Notes: generated by a model from the sequence alone, not told the origin. A DNA stretch of 64,000 nt from Noviherbaspirillum suwonense (GCF_900182955.1 NZ_FXUL01000001.1:186001-250000); one strand, 5' to 3'. Positions 1-10,200 are shown, numbered from the stretch's first letter. A program made the numbers and translations.

Positions 1-413
1 ACGAGGACGTCTGCCATGGCCTGCTGTCTTCCTGCCTGGCCGAACTGAAGCGCCTGGGCGTGGCGGACGAGGATGTGCTGCATGTCACCGTTCCTGGCGC
101 GCTGGAAATCCCGCTGGCGCTGCAAAAAATGGCTGAAACCCACCAGTTCGATGCGCTGATCGCGCTCGGCGCGGTGATACGCGGCGAGACCTACCATTTC
201 GAGCTGGTGTCCAACGAATCCGGCGCCGGCATCACCCGCGTCGGGCTGGACTATGGCATCCCGATCGCGAATGCGGTGCTGACGACGGAGACCGACGAGC
301 AGGCCGAAGCCCGCATGGCGGAAAAGGGTGCGGACGCCGGCCGCGTGGCGGTTGAAATGGCCAACCTGACGCTGGCGCTGGAAGAACTGGCCGAGGTCAG
401 CGAGGAAGAGTAG
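1..413 (+). CDS. ribH: 6,7-dimethyl-8-ribityllumazine synthase (partial, 5' end missing)
   Basis: Penultimate enzyme of riboflavin synthesis, condensing the ribityl-pyrimidine with 3,4-dihydroxy-2-butanone 4-phosphate in the cytoplasm. The frame is open from the window edge (codons in phase with base 3) to TAG at 411-413, so the N-terminus lies outside. The segments [14 protein letters not shown] and [25 protein letters not shown] are characteristic of lumazine synthases; the histidine after the RGET turn is the expected catalytic His. The acidic tail [10 protein letters not shown] is a small extension. nusB follows after about 70 bases, the common ribH-nusB order in proteobacteria, so the two are probably cotranscribed. 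Identification is secure; only the start is unknown. Confidence 0.95.
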   Translation, partial: EDVCHGLLSSCLAELKRLGVADEDVLHVTVPGALEIPLALQKMAETHQFDALIALGAVIRGETYHFELVSNESGAGITRVGLDYGIPIANAVLTTETDEQAEARMAEKGADAGRVAVEMANLTLALEELAEVSEEE

Positions 414-483
414 GCCACGCCGGCCGGCACATTCCGATCGTTTCAAATTTAATCATGTCCGCCCCGTGCGGACCAAGGCTGTC

Positions 484-954
484 ATGAACACGAAATCCCA
501 GCACGCCAACCCCAGCAAGAACCGCACACCGCGCCACCGCGCGCGCGAGTTCGCGCTGCAGGGCCTTTACCAGTGGCTGCTCAGCAATGAAGACTCCGGC
601 GTCATCGACGCCCATATCCGCCAGGCGCATGGCTTCGACAAGGCTGACGCCGCGCATTTCGACGCGCTGCTGCATGGCGCGATCCGCGACGTGGCCAGGC
701 TGCGCCAAAAGATATCCCCGCTAATCGACCGGCCGCTGGACCAGCTGTCGCCGATCGAGCATGCGGCGCTGCTGATCGGCACCTACGAGCTCGAGCACCA
801 TCTCGAGATCCCGTACAAGGTCGTCATCAACGAGGCGGTCGAGCTGACCAAGTCCTTCGGCGGCATCGACGGCCACAAGTATGTCAACGGCGTGCTCGAC
901 AAGCTGGCGGCACAGATACGCACGGTGGAAACCGGCGCGGCCCGCGGCGCCTGA
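484..954 (+). CDS. nusB: Transcription antitermination factor NusB
   Basis: NusB binds boxA RNA together with ribosomal protein S10 and helps RNA polymerase read through rRNA operons. The 156-residue product has the family's all-helical pattern: [15 protein letters not shown] near residue 20, then [15 protein letters not shown] and [18 protein letters not shown] followed by HKYVNGVLD at the C-terminal end. The ATG at 484 is preferred over an in-frame GTG at 466 because it puts the family's usual N-terminus in place. It follows ribH in the same direction. A hairpin 8 bases after the stop (963-981) may end the transcript. Confidence 0.95.
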   Translation: MNTKSQHANPSKNRTPRHRAREFALQGLYQWLLSNEDSGVIDAHIRQAHGFDKADAAHFDALLHGAIRDVARLRQKISPLIDRPLDQLSPIEHAALLIGTYELEHHLEIPYKVVINEAVELTKSFGGIDGHKYVNGVLDKLAAQIRTVETGAARGA

Positions 955-962
955 AACCCCGG

Positions 963-981
963 ACGGGCCGCAGCGGCCCGT
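963..981 (+). terminator. Hairpin after nusB
   Basis: ACGGGCCG (963-970) pairs perfectly with CGGCCCGT (974-981) around a CAG loop. A run of T lies about 14 bases downstream rather than directly after the stem, so it is only a weak intrinsic terminator candidate. Confidence 0.35.
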
Positions 982-1024
982 TCCAGCCTGACCCCTTTTT
1001 TCCGACCTGCATGGAGTTTCCCGG

Positions 1025-2194
1025 ATGGACCTGAATCGTCTTGCGTCCCGCCTCGACCATATCGCGCCGTTCCACGTGATGGAGCTGGCCAAGATGGCGA
1101 GCGAACTGGAGCGGGATGGCCGCAGCATCATCCACATGGGCATAGGCGAGCCCGACTTCACCGCGCCGGCGCCGGTCATCGAGGCGGCGACCCGGGCCAT
1201 GGCCGACGGCAAGCTGCAGTACACGGCTGCGACCGGCCTGCCAGCGTTGCAGCGGGCGATCTCGGAACATTACCGCTCGGTGTACGGGCTCGATATCGCG
1301 CCTGAACGCATCGTCGTGACCGCCGGCGCGTCGGCCGCGCTGCTGCTGGCCTGCGCCGCGCTGGTCGAGCCGGGCGCGGAAGTGCTGATGCCGGACCCGT
1401 CCTACCCGTGCAACCGGCATTTCGTCGCCGCCTTCGAAGGACGGGCGCGGATGATCCCGAGCGGCCCGGCGGAGCGTTTCCAGCTGTCCGAGGCGATGGT
1501 CAGAGAAAACTGGAACGAGGCGACGCGCGGCGTGCTGCTGGCGTCGCCGTCCAACCCGACCGGCACCTCGATCGCGCATGACGAGCTGGCGCGCATCGCG
1601 GCCGTGGTGCGGGAGAAGGGCGGCTTCACCATCGTCGACGAGATCTACCAGGGCCTGACCTATGACGAAGCGCCGTTCTCGGCGCTGTCGCTGGGCGAGG
1701 ACATCATCGTCATCAACAGCTTTTCCAAGTATTTCAACATGACCGGCTGGCGGCTGGGCTGGCTGGTGGTGCCCCCGGACATGGTGCGGGCGATCGAGAA
1801 GCTGTCGCAGAACCTGTTCATCTGCGCATCCAGCATCGCGCAGCATGCGGGCCTGGCCTGTTTCACGCCGGAAGCCATCGCCATCTTCGAGGCGCGCAAG
1901 GCCGAATTCAGGCGCCGCCGCGACTACATCGTGCCGGCGCTGCGGGAACTGGGCTTCGGGGTGCCGGTGACGCCGGACGGCGCATTCTATGTATATGCGG
2001 ACTGCAGCGCGCTGGCGGACGACGCCGATGCGCTGACGGTGCGCATGCTCAACGAGGCGGGCGTGGTGCTGGTGCCGGGCCTGGATTTCGGACCGTCCAC
2101 CGCGCGCCAGTACATCCGCGTGTCCTATGCGACGTCGATGGAGAACCTGCAGGAAGCGGTGGCGCGGCTGCGCCGCTTTTTCGGGCGCGCCTGA
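1025..2194 (+). CDS. Class I/II pyridoxal-phosphate aminotransferase
   Basis: Fold-type I aminotransferase of the aspartate/alanine/aromatic group, 389 residues. The PLP lysine is Lys235 in the NSFSKYFNMTGWRLGW segment. The NPTG turn is at about 177-180 and the ring-stacking Asp at 205 in VDEIYQG. GEPDF at 41-45 and a C-terminal Arg in QYIRVSYA are the usual carboxylate-binding positions. The product is soluble with no signal peptide. Substrate cannot be read from the sequence; alanine or valine-pyruvate type activity is plausible. It lies 70 bases after nusB on the same strand, and a perfect hairpin follows it. Confidence 0.9.
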   Translation: MDLNRLASRLDHIAPFHVMELAKMASELERDGRSIIHMGIGEPDFTAPAPVIEAATRAMADGKLQYTAATGLPALQRAISEHYRSVYGLDIAPERIVVTAGASAALLLACAALVEPGAEVLMPDPSYPCNRHFVAAFEGRARMIPSGPAERFQLSEAMVRENWNEATRGVLLASPSNPTGTSIAHDELARIAAVVREKGGFTIVDEIYQGLTYDEAPFSALSLGEDIIVINSFSKYFNMTGWRLGWLVVPPDMVRAIEKLSQNLFICASSIAQHAGLACFTPEAIAIFEARKAEFRRRRDYIVPALRELGFGVPVTPDGAFYVYADCSALADDADALTVRMLNEAGVVLVPGLDFGPSTARQYIRVSYATSMENLQEAVARLRRFFGRA

Positions 2195-2200
2195 CGCAAA

Positions 2201-2220
2201 TGCCGCCCGGGAGGGCGGCA
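2201..2220. terminator. Hairpin between convergent genes
   Basis: TGCCGCCC (2201-2208) and GGGCGGCA (2213-2220) form a perfect 8-bp stem with a 4-base loop between the aminotransferase and the convergent lytic transglycosylase gene. There is no T-run, so a bidirectional terminator role rests on position only. Confidence 0.35.
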
Positions 2221-2254
2221 TGTCGATACGACATCAAGGCAAGGCGCAGCCCGG

Positions 2255-3307
2255 TCAGAGCGCGGCGACGATGCCTTCCTGGTCGGCTTCCTGGTTGCGC
2301 AGGTCATGCCGGTCGGCCTGGGTCAGCACATCCACCTTGTCATCGGCCACCGGCGCGACGGGCTTGGGCGGCGTCTTGGCGACCACCGTCGCGGGAGGCG
2401 GCGCCGACGTCGTGGTCACCGGCACGTTCTTGCCGTTGGCGACATCCTTCAGCCGCTTGTATTCGGCCAGCACCTTGTAGCCGTAGCCTGCATCGTTCTC
2501 GAACGCAGCGGCGCCGACATACATCTTGAGGCCGGACTCGATGGAGCCGCCGCGGCTGACGTATTCCTTCAGGATGGTCGCGCCGACCTTGATATTGGCC
2601 ACCGGGTTCAGCGCCGCCTTGACGCCGCCCAGGTGCTGGAACTTGTCATGGTGCACCTTGGACATCACCTGCATCAGGCCCTGCGCGCCGACCGGGCTTT
2701 CCGCGAACGGATTGAAGCCGGATTCGATCGCCATTACCGCCAGCACCAACAGCGGATCGATCTTCACTTCCCTGGCCGTGTTGTAGGTCGCGCTGACCAG
2801 CATATTGGTCGCATCGCCGGCGACGCGGTAGCGCTTGGACAGCCAGTTCGTCACCCACTTCTGCTCGCGCGGGGCGGCGTCCTTCTGGTCAACGACAGAT
2901 AACTTGGCGACATGCTCGGCGTGAGCGGCCGCGGCCGCGACCGGGGCAGTCGCCGGTTCGGCCACGGCCGGTTTCGCCGCGACGTCCGGTTTCTTTTGCG
3001 CGACGACGATGCCAGTCGGCGCGGGGACAGTCGCGGGCGCCGCCGGGGCGCTTGCCTGCATCGTGGTCTTTGCGGCGAAGGGCGACATCGCCTTCAGGTG
3101 GTCGGTCAGTTCGGGCTTGACGAACATCACGCCGATCGCGCCGATTGCGCAGACGCCTGCGCCCATCACCGCGCGGTGCGCGGCCATGCGTAAAACCTTG
3201 GTCCTGCCAGGCGCGGCAAACAGTGCGCGCAATCGCGCTCCTGAAGCCGCCCCGGGCGCCGGTTCGGCACCCTGTTCGCCCGTTGGCCCTATTAGACTCG
3301 GCAACAT
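2255..3307 (-). CDS. Membrane-anchored lytic transglycosylase (SLT domain)
   Basis: A lysozyme-like enzyme predicted to cleave peptidoglycan glycan strands. The start at 3307 is chosen over longer in-frame options because AGGAGG sits just upstream of it. The 350-residue product has a short cytoplasmic N-terminus, one membrane segment at about 49-64, an Ala/Pro-rich periplasmic linker to about 170, and an SLT domain with catalytic Glu195 in AIESGFNP followed by SPVGAQGLMQVM. The C-terminus after about 310 is again Ala/Pro/Thr-rich and low complexity. Small SLT proteins of this kind serve in wall remodelling or in building envelope machines; which applies here cannot be told. Confidence 0.85.
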   Translation of the reverse strand: MLPSLIGPTGEQGAEPAPGAASGARLRALFAAPGRTKVLRMAAHRAVMGAGVCAIGAIGVMFVKPELTDHLKAMSPFAAKTTMQASAPAAPATVPAPTGIVVAQKKPDVAAKPAVAEPATAPVAAAAAHAEHVAKLSVVDQKDAAPREQKWVTNWLSKRYRVAGDATNMLVSATYNTAREVKIDPLLVLAVMAIESGFNPFAESPVGAQGLMQVMSKVHHDKFQHLGGVKAALNPVANIKVGATILKEYVSRGGSIESGLKMYVGAAAFENDAGYGYKVLAEYKRLKDVANGKNVPVTTTSAPPPATVVAKTPPKPVAPVADDKVDVLTQADRHDLRNQEADQEGIVAAL

Positions 3308-3482
3308 TTTTCCTCCTCTATCAGCGCGGCAAAGCCATCCCCGGACAGTCGCTGTCCATGGAAAAAAACGATTGCTTGACTTGCCGTGCACCAGAATGAT
3401 CGTTTGCCTGTGCTGGGAGCAGGGGGCAAACGGCGGAGTCATCGATCACGAGCCGCGGCCATGTGGTGGCGGGCTAGCGTGT

Positions 3483-3496
3483 CGACAACGTTGTCG
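3483..3496. promoter_or_regulatory. 14-bp palindrome, candidate operator
   Basis: CGACAACGTTGTCG reads identically on both strands. It lies 176 bases upstream of the transglycosylase start. The size and symmetry fit a dimeric repressor site, but the regulator is unknown. Confidence 0.3.
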
Positions 3497-3652
3497 GGGG
3501 ATAAGGCTGACGCCTTGCGAAAACACTCCTTAAAATGTCATGTGGGGCCCCGAACCCCGTAAGCTTGTCATTCGTCAGGTTAGTGTTTTTTTGCTAACCC
3601 GGCGACTGCATTTGGCCGCATTGTAGTAACCGGGATATATCCAGTCAATAAT

Positions 3653-3679
3653 ATAAAAGTTATTTTCCATAACTTTTAT
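3653..3679. promoter_or_regulatory. AT-rich inverted repeat upstream of the UbiD gene
   Basis: ATAAAAGTTA (3653-3662) and TAACTTTTAT (3670-3679) are perfect 10-base arms with a 7-base spacer, 100 bases before the UbiD start. This could be an operator or a leader hairpin. It stands out against the GC-rich background. Confidence 0.35.
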
Positions 3680-3778
3680 GTCTAAAGGTCTGCTCGTTGA
3701 CCTGTAAACCTGAGTAAAATCAGCAACTTGTGGCAGCCTTATCAACGAGTACCACTACTTTGAAAAATATCAACAAAC

Positions 3779-5263
3779 ATGAAATACGCTGATTTACGCG
3801 ACTTTATTGCCCAATTGCATGCAATTGGCGAGCTTCGCCATGTCGCTGCACCGGTTTCGCCCTACCTTGAGATGACCGAAGTCTGCGACCGGGTGCTGCG
3901 CGCGGCCGGACCCGCGCTGATCTTCGACCATCCGACCGGGCATGACGTTCCCGTGCTGGCCAACCTGTTCGGCACGCCGCGGCGGGTCGCGCTGGGCATG
4001 GGCGCCGACGACGTGAGCGAGCTGCGCAAGATCGGCCACGTGCTCGCGACCCTGAAGGAGCCGGAGCCGCCCAAGGGCTTCCGCGACGTGCTGGGCCTGG
4101 GTTCGCTGGTGAAATCGGTCTGGGACATGGCGCCCAAGGAATTGCGCGGCGCGCGCTGCCACGAGATCGTCTGGGAAGGCAACGATGTGGACCTGGCGCG
4201 TCTCCCGATACAGCACTGCTGGCCGGGCGACATCGCGCCGCTGATCACCTGGGGCCTGGTGATCACGAAGGGGCCGCACAAGAAGCGCCAGAACCTCGGC
4301 ATCTACCGGCAGCAGGTGCTCGGGCGCAACAAGGTCATCATGCGCTGGCTCGCGCACCGGGGCGGGGCGCTCGACTTCCGCGAGCATGGCATCGTCAGCC
4401 GCGGCCAGCCTTACCCGGTGGCGGTTGCGCTGGGAGCCGATCCGGCGACCATCCTGGGCGCGGTGACGCCAGTGCCCGACAGCCTGTCCGAATACCAGTT
4501 CGCCGGCCTGCTGCGCGGCAGCCGCACGGAGCTGGTCAAGGCCATCGGCAGCGAACTGCGGGTGCCGGCATCCGCCGAGATCGTGCTGGAAGGCCATATC
4601 TACCCGGACCAGAACCATCCGAGCGGCTACGAGCATGCGCTGGAAGGGCCGTATGGCGACCATACCGGCTACTACAACGAGCAGGACATGTTCCCGGTGT
4701 TCACGATCGACCGGATCACGATGCGGCGCGACCCGATCTACCATTCGACCTATACCGGCAAGCCGCCCGACGAGCCGGCCATCCTGGGCGTGGCGCTGAA
4801 CGAGGTGTTCATCCCGCTGCTGCAGAAGCAGTTCCCGGAAATCACCGACTTCTACCTGCCGCCGGAAGGCTGCAGCTACCGGATGGCCGTGGTGCAGATG
4901 AAGAAAGCCTACGCCGGCCACGCGAAGCGGGTGATGTTCGGCGTCTGGAGCTTCCTGCGCCAGTTCATGTATACCAAGTTCATCGTGGTGGTGGACGAGG
5001 ACGTGAATATCCGTGACTGGAAGGAAGTGATCTGGGCGATCACCACCCGCGTCGATCCGACACGGGATACGACGCTGGTTGACAATACGCCGATCGACTA
5101 TCTCGACTTCGCGTCGCCGGTCAGCGGACTCGGCAGCAAGATGGGAATCGACGCGACCAACAAGTGGCCAGGGGAAACCAGCCGGGAGTGGGGCGTGCCG
5201 ATCGAGATGAGCGGCGAGGTGAAGCAGAGGGTCGATGCGCTCTGGCAAAGCCTGGGCATCTGA
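3779..5263 (+). CDS. ubiD: UbiD-family decarboxylase (3-octaprenyl-4-hydroxybenzoate carboxy-lyase)
   Basis: Prenylated-FMN-dependent decarboxylase, 494 residues, the normal length for UbiD of ubiquinone synthesis. The segments [13 protein letters not shown] at the start, [17 protein letters not shown] near 170-186 and [11 protein letters not shown] near 290 match the family, as does the C-terminal ATNKWPGE. The Glu-rich active site is expected around EGPYGDH. The family decarboxylates aromatic acids and needs a UbiX-type flavin prenyltransferase, which is not in the window. The ubiquinone role is the likeliest because of length and the absence of a catabolic cluster. No strong ribosome-binding site precedes the ATG. 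Confidence 0.92.
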   Translation: MKYADLRDFIAQLHAIGELRHVAAPVSPYLEMTEVCDRVLRAAGPALIFDHPTGHDVPVLANLFGTPRRVALGMGADDVSELRKIGHVLATLKEPEPPKGFRDVLGLGSLVKSVWDMAPKELRGARCHEIVWEGNDVDLARLPIQHCWPGDIAPLITWGLVITKGPHKKRQNLGIYRQQVLGRNKVIMRWLAHRGGALDFREHGIVSRGQPYPVAVALGADPATILGAVTPVPDSLSEYQFAGLLRGSRTELVKAIGSELRVPASAEIVLEGHIYPDQNHPSGYEHALEGPYGDHTGYYNEQDMFPVFTIDRITMRRDPIYHSTYTGKPPDEPAILGVALNEVFIPLLQKQFPEITDFYLPPEGCSYRMAVVQMKKAYAGHAKRVMFGVWSFLRQFMYTKFIVVVDEDVNIRDWKEVIWAITTRVDPTRDTTLVDNTPIDYLDFASPVSGLGSKMGIDATNKWPGETSREWGVPIEMSGEVKQRVDALWQSLGI

Positions 5264-5351
5264 AGCGATGCCTGGCCATGCGGCGTGACAGCGGCGGCCG
5301 GCCAGGAGGCGGGCGGCGCCAAGAATCCGCTGGACGCCGCCTGCTTTGCTG

Positions 5352-5358
5352 TTAAAAT
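5352..5358 (+). promoter_or_regulatory. -10 element for the SRP RNA
   Basis: GTTAAAAT ends about 8 bases before the predicted 5' end of the 4.5S RNA and is the only AT-rich hexamer in the neighbourhood. No good -35 is visible. Confidence 0.45.
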
Positions 5359-5363
5359 GCCGG

Positions 5364-5463
5364 CTGGCGGGCCCCTGCGCATTGTGGCACGGCCAACCTG
5401 GTCAGGTCGGGAACGAAGCAGCCACAGCCGTTCACCATAAGTGCCGCAGACAAGGCTCGCCTC
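5364..5463 (+). ncRNA. ffs: 4.5S signal recognition particle RNA
   Basis: Small bacterial SRP RNA, which binds Ffh and targets nascent membrane proteins to FtsY. The diagnostic domain IV is present: GGTCAGGTCGGGAACGAAGC then AGCC at about 5400-5423, matching the conserved tetraloop and symmetric-loop region with small variation. The ends pair: GGCGGGCC (5366-5373) with GGCTCGCC (5454-5461), giving a hairpin of about 96 nt. A -10-like box precedes it and T-rich sequence follows. It lies between ubiD and the convergent marR gene. The exact ends are approximate. Confidence 0.92.
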
Positions 5464-5514
5464 CTTCGTTTCAGCTCGTCTTCCGCCGTTCTCCGCATTT
5501 TTCCCCCTGTTTTT

Positions 5515-6012
5515 CTATCGTCCGTCGCGCTCGGCCTGCAGGTTATTGCGTATCCGCGTCATCACCTGCGCGCACTGCTGCAGCTGTTCGATGTCCAGTC
5601 CGGCCATCATTTTTTCCCGCAGCCTGTCCGATAGCTGTTCGATGATCCGCACCTGGCCGGCCGCCGCCGGCGTCAGCACCGTATACTTGCGCCGCCGGTC
5701 TTCCGCGGACGCGACGCGGGCGATCCAGCCTTTCTGCTCCAGCTTGTCGAGCAGCCTGACCAGCGTCGGACCCTCGATGCCGAGGTTGCGGGCCAGGTCG
5801 GCCTGCATCAGGCCTTCGGGATTGCGTTGCAGCTGCAGCAGCACCAGGCGCATCGACAGATTCAGCCCGAGCGGCTTGAGCGCCCGGTTCATCTCGTAGC
5901 GCCAGGCGCGGGATGCCTCGCCGATGACGCGCCCGAGCAGCTTGGGCAGCATTTCCTTGTCGGGCAGGTTTTCCAGGTCTTTCCGCATGCCAAACTCGCT
6001 TTCAAAATTCAT
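5515..6012 (-). CDS. MarR-family transcriptional regulator
   Basis: A 165-residue winged-helix regulator. The DNA-binding part runs from about 55 to 115 (LQADLARNLGIEGPTLVRLLDKLEQKGWI) and is followed by the wing with DRRRKYTVLTPAG-like sequence. The family acts as dimers that release DNA on binding phenolic or drug-like ligands. The gene is divergent from an RND adaptor-pump pair with 99 bases between starts, and two TAGC/GCTA inverted repeats lie there, one overlapping its own start codon. This is the usual layout of a ligand-sensing repressor controlling itself and an efflux system. It belongs to the SlyA/MarR group, but no specific symbol is warranted. Confidence 0.88.
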   Translation of the reverse strand: MNFESEFGMRKDLENLPDKEMLPKLLGRVIGEASRAWRYEMNRALKPLGLNLSMRLVLLQLQRNPEGLMQADLARNLGIEGPTLVRLLDKLEQKGWIARVASAEDRRRKYTVLTPAAAGQVRIIEQLSDRLREKMMAGLDIEQLQQCAQVMTRIRNNLQAERDGR

Positions 6013-6047
6013 AGCCTGCTATGCTATCCTATTCGTTAGCATTGCTA
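6011..6047. promoter_or_regulatory. Two candidate MarR operators
   Basis: ATAGC (6011-6015) and GCTAT (6023-6027) flank 7 bases. TAGC (6037-6040) and GCTA (6044-6047) flank 3 bases. The same half-site recurs four times between the divergent marR and RND genes, and the first site overlaps the marR start, consistent with autorepression. Confidence 0.45.
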
Positions 6048-6111
6048 CCTAATTTCTCTGCGACATGCCTGGCGACAGACGGGCGCGCATTCAACCCTAT
6101 TCATCGTCACC

Positions 6112-7251
6112 ATGCGTTCTGCCCGCTCCTCGATCCTGATTGCCGCCGTATTACTGCTGGCCGCCGGCGGCGGCTACTATTATTACCAGGGCCGCCCGGC
6201 GCCGGCGGCGGCCAAGGCCGCGCCCGCGCAAAGCATCAAGAGCGGGGTGGCGCAGCAGAAGGACGTCGCCATCGTGGTGAGGGCCAACGGCTATGTCAGC
6301 GCCCTCAATACCGTCGACGTCCGGCCGCAGACCCAGAACATCGTGCGCCAGGTGCACGTGGTCGAGGGCCAGGACGTGCGCGCCGGCCAGCTGCTGTTTA
6401 CGCTGGACCAGCGCAGCGACACGTCCAACGTCGACCGCGCCCGGGCGCAGGTGGCGCGCGGGCGCGCCGACCTGGTCGAGGCGGAAAACGCGCTGCGCCG
6501 CAACCAGGAACTGGCGGCGAAGAATTTCGTGTCGGCTGCCGTGGTCGACACCGCGCGCAGCAAGGTCGAGGCATTGCGCAGCACGCTGCAGGCCGATGAG
6601 GCGACGATCCGCAGCAGCGCCATCGCGCTGGGCAACAACCGCATCGTCGCCACCATGGACGGCCGCATCGGCGCCATCAGCGTGCATGCCGGCAGCCTGG
6701 CGCAGCCGGCCGGTCCGCCGATGCTGACCATTTCCCAGCTCGACCCGATCACCGTCAGCTTCGCGCTGCCCGAGCGCGAGCTGTCCATCCTGCTGGCCAC
6801 TTACCCGAAAGGCAATGCGCCGGTAACGGCCGTGCTGGCGGGCGAGCGCAGCGTGCAGGGCGAACTGATCTTCATCGACAGCGCGTCGGACCCGCAGAGC
6901 GGCACCATCAAGATGAAGGCGCGCTTCGCCAATGGGCAGCGGCAGATGTGGCCGGGCACCTTCGTCAACGTGAGCCTGGTGTCGCGCACGCTGCCGCAGG
7001 CGGTGGTGATCCCGGCGCAGTCCGTCATTACCGGACCCACGGAAAAATTCGTCTACCTGGTCAGGCCGGACAACACGGTGGCGGCGCAGAAGGTAACCGT
7101 CGAGAACATCGACGGCGGCGAGGCAGTGGTCAGCGGCCTGAAAGCGGGGGAGCGCATCGTGGTCGAAGGCGCGCAGAACCTGCGCCCCGGCGCCAGGGTC
7201 AGGGAAACGCAGTCCGGGCAGAGCCAGCCCCGCACGCCTGCCGACGCCTGA
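6112..7251 (+). CDS. RND efflux periplasmic adaptor subunit
   Basis: Membrane-fusion protein of the HlyD/AcrA/MdtA type, 379 residues, bridging an inner-membrane pump to an outer-membrane channel. An uncleaved or signal-type N-terminal hydrophobic segment covers about 8-24. The barrel-sandwich half VDVRPQTQNIVRQVHVVEGQDVRAG is followed by a helical hairpin at about 105-165, the second lipoyl half RIVATMDGRIGAISVHAGSL, then beta-barrel and membrane-proximal domains. The pump gene starts 33 bases after its stop, so the two form an operon, probably controlled by the divergent MarR protein. No outer-membrane factor gene is adjacent. Confidence 0.92.
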   Translation: MRSARSSILIAAVLLLAAGGGYYYYQGRPAPAAAKAAPAQSIKSGVAQQKDVAIVVRANGYVSALNTVDVRPQTQNIVRQVHVVEGQDVRAGQLLFTLDQRSDTSNVDRARAQVARGRADLVEAENALRRNQELAAKNFVSAAVVDTARSKVEALRSTLQADEATIRSSAIALGNNRIVATMDGRIGAISVHAGSLAQPAGPPMLTISQLDPITVSFALPERELSILLATYPKGNAPVTAVLAGERSVQGELIFIDSASDPQSGTIKMKARFANGQRQMWPGTFVNVSLVSRTLPQAVVIPAQSVITGPTEKFVYLVRPDNTVAAQKVTVENIDGGEAVVSGLKAGERIVVEGAQNLRPGARVRETQSGQSQPRTPADA

Positions 7252-7284
7252 GCCCCGCCACGCCCATCTCCTCCCGGACCCCAC

Positions 7285-10200
7285 GTGAATATTTCCGAAC
7301 TCTGCATACGCCGCCCGGTCATGACCGTGCTGCTGGCCATCGCCATCGTGGTCGCCGGCGCATTTGCCTACACGCGGCTGCCGATCGCCGCGCTGCCCAG
7401 CTATAACACCCCGGTCATCAACGTCACCGGCGTGCTGCCCGGCGCCAGCCCCGAAATCATGGCGGCGTCGGTGGCGACGCCGCTGGAAAAACAGTTCTCC
7501 ACCATTGCCGGCCTTGCCACCATCAGCTCCACCAACACGCTGGGCAATACCTCGATCACGCTGGAGTTCGTCAGCGACCGCGACATCGACGCCGCCGCGG
7601 TCGACGTGCAGGCCGCGCTGCTGCGCGCGCAGCGCAGCCTGCCGGTGGAAATGACGGCGCTGCCGGCCTACCGCAAGGTCAACCCGGCGGACGCGCCGGT
7701 GCTGTCGATTGCGCTGACCTCGCCGTCGCTGTCGCTGTCGGACCTGAACGACTACGCGGAAAACCTGATCTCGCCATCGCTCTCCACCATCGACGGCGTC
7801 GCCCAGGTGGTCGTCTACGGCCAGCGCCGCTACGCGGTGCGGATCAAGGCGCGCCCCGAACAGCTTGCCGCGCGCAACATGAGCATGGATGAACTGGCCG
7901 CCGCCGTGCGCTCGGCCAATGCCAACAGCCCGGTGGGCGTGCTCGACGGCCCGCGCCAGAGCCTGACGCTGCAGGCCAACCGCCAGCTGCCCAATGCCGC
8001 CGCGTTCAGCGAACTGGTCATCAGCAGCCGCGACGGCGTGGTCACCAGGCTCAGGGACGTGGCCACGGTCGAGGACAGCGTCGAGTCCACCCGCAGCGGC
8101 AGCTGGCTGGGCCGCGAGCCGTCCATCGTGCTGGCGGTGCAGCGCCAGCCCAATGCGAACACGGTGGCGGTGGTGGATGCGGTCAAGGCCAGGCTGCCGC
8201 AGTTTCGGGAACAGATGCCGGCGTCGATCGAGGTCTCGGAGCTGAACGACCGCTCGGTGTCGATCCGCGAGGCGATCCACGACGTCAACTTCACGCTGGC
8301 CCTGACCGTGGTGCTGGTGGTGATGGTGATCTTCCTGTTCCTCAAGCGGCTGTCGGCCACCGCCATTCCGGTGGTGTCGCTGCCGATCTCGCTGATCGGC
8401 TGCTGCGGGCTGATGTACTGGCTGGGCTACAGCCTCGACAACATCTCGCTGCTGGGCATCACGATCGCGGTCGGCCTGGTGGTCGACGACGCCATCGTCA
8501 TGCTGGAAAACATCGTGCGCCATATAGAAGACGGCATGGAGCCGATGCAGGCGGCGCTGCTGGGCTCGCGCGAGGTCGGCTTCACCATTCTTTCGATCTC
8601 GATCTCGCTGATCGCGGTCTTCATCCCGATCTTCTTCATGCCGGGCGTGATCGGCCTGATGTTCCACGAGTTTGCCGCGGTCGTGTCGCTGGCCATCATC
8701 GTCTCGGCGCTGGTGTCGCTGACGCTGGTGCCGATGCTGTGCAGCCGCTACCTGAAGCATGACAGCCACCAGAAGGACAACTGGCTGGGCCGCCATTTCG
8801 AGCGCGGCTTCAATGCGGTGCTCGACACCTACCGCCGCAGCCTGGACTGGTGCCTGAAGCACAACCTGCTGGTGCTGGCCGCTGCCATCGCCACCTTCGC
8901 GCTGACTGCGCTGATGTTTGCCAGCATGCCCAAGGGCTTTTTCCCGAACGAGGACATCGGCCAGATCAGCGTCACGCTGGAAGGGCCGCAGGATGCGTCC
9001 TACCAGGCGATGGAAGCGCTGACCAAGACCGCCGCCGAGATCATCGCCAACGATCCCAACGTCGAAACCGTGACGTCGCGCCTGTCGGACGGCACCAGCT
9101 CGCGGATGTTCCTCGGCCTCAAGCCGCGCAAGGAGAGGGAGTCGATGGACGCGGTGCTGGAGCAGCTGCGGCGCAAGGTGCGCGACGTGCCGGGCCTGTC
9201 GGTCTACCTGACGCCGGTGCAGAACCTGCGGCTGGGCGGGCGCATCAGCAAGAGCCGCTTCCAGTATGTGCTGCAGAGCGTGAAGGCCGAGGAACTCAAC
9301 GGCTGGGCCGAGAAGATGCAGAACAGGATGCGCGCCGACCCGGTGTTCCGCGACGTCACCAGCGACTCGCAGCTGAAGGGCCTGCAGGCGATGGTGAACA
9401 TCGACCGCGACCGCGCGAATGCGGCCGGGGTCCAGGTGCAGGACATCCGCACCGCGCTCTACAGCGCCTTCGGCGACCGCCAGGTGTCCACCATTTTCAC
9501 CAGCAGCAACAGCTACCAGGTCATCCTGCAGGACGCCAACTGGGGCGGCCAGGACGAGGGCGACCTGAACAATATCTTCGTGCGCAGCAAGACCGGCGCG
9601 CTGGTGCCGCTGCTCAGCGTCGCCCGGGTGGAGCGGGCGGCCGGCGCGATCTCGGTCAATCACCAGGGGCAGCTGCAGGCGATCACCCTGTCATTCAACC
9701 TCGCGCCCGACGTGCCGCTGGGCGACGCCACCCGCAAGATAGACCAGTTCAAGGAAGAGCTGCGGCTGCCGGCCGACATCATCACCAGCTATGCCGGCGA
9801 CGCCGCGGTGTTCCAGTCGTCGCAGGGCAGCCAGATCGTGCTGCTGGTGCTGGCGGTGGTGGTGATCTATATCCTGCTGGGCGTGCTGTATGAAAGCTAT
9901 ATCCACCCGATCACCATCCTGGCCGGCCTGCCGTCGGCGGTGGTGGGCGCGCTGCTGGCGCTGCGGCTGTTCAACTTCGAACTGACGCTGATTGCGACCA
10001 TCGGCATCCTGATGCTGATCGGCATCGTGAAAAAGAACGCGATCATGATGATCGACTTCGCGCTCGACGCCCAGCGCAACCAGAGCATGGCCCCGGCCGA
10101 GGCGATCCGTTCGGCCTGCCTGTTGCGCTTCCGGCCCATCATGATGACCACGCTGGCCGCGCTGATGGGCGCGCTGCCGATCGCGCTGGGCCTGGGCGCC

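Larger units (their letters stand above)
3308..3778. other. 471-bp divergent intergenic region with palindromes
   Basis: No gene is visible. The region separates the divergent transglycosylase and UbiD genes and is clearly more AT-rich than its surroundings from about 3590 on. It holds a 14-bp perfect palindrome CGACAACGTTGTCG (3483-3496) and an AT-rich inverted repeat at 3653-3679. Both promoters presumably lie here, but I see no clear -35/-10 pair. Confidence 0.5.

Noticed and set aside
6151..9663. A 1170-codon open frame on the minus strand opposite the RND genes
   Set aside because: It mirrors two well-supported RND genes, has low-complexity His/Arg/Asp-rich composition and no domain; long antisense frames are expected in GC-rich codon usage.
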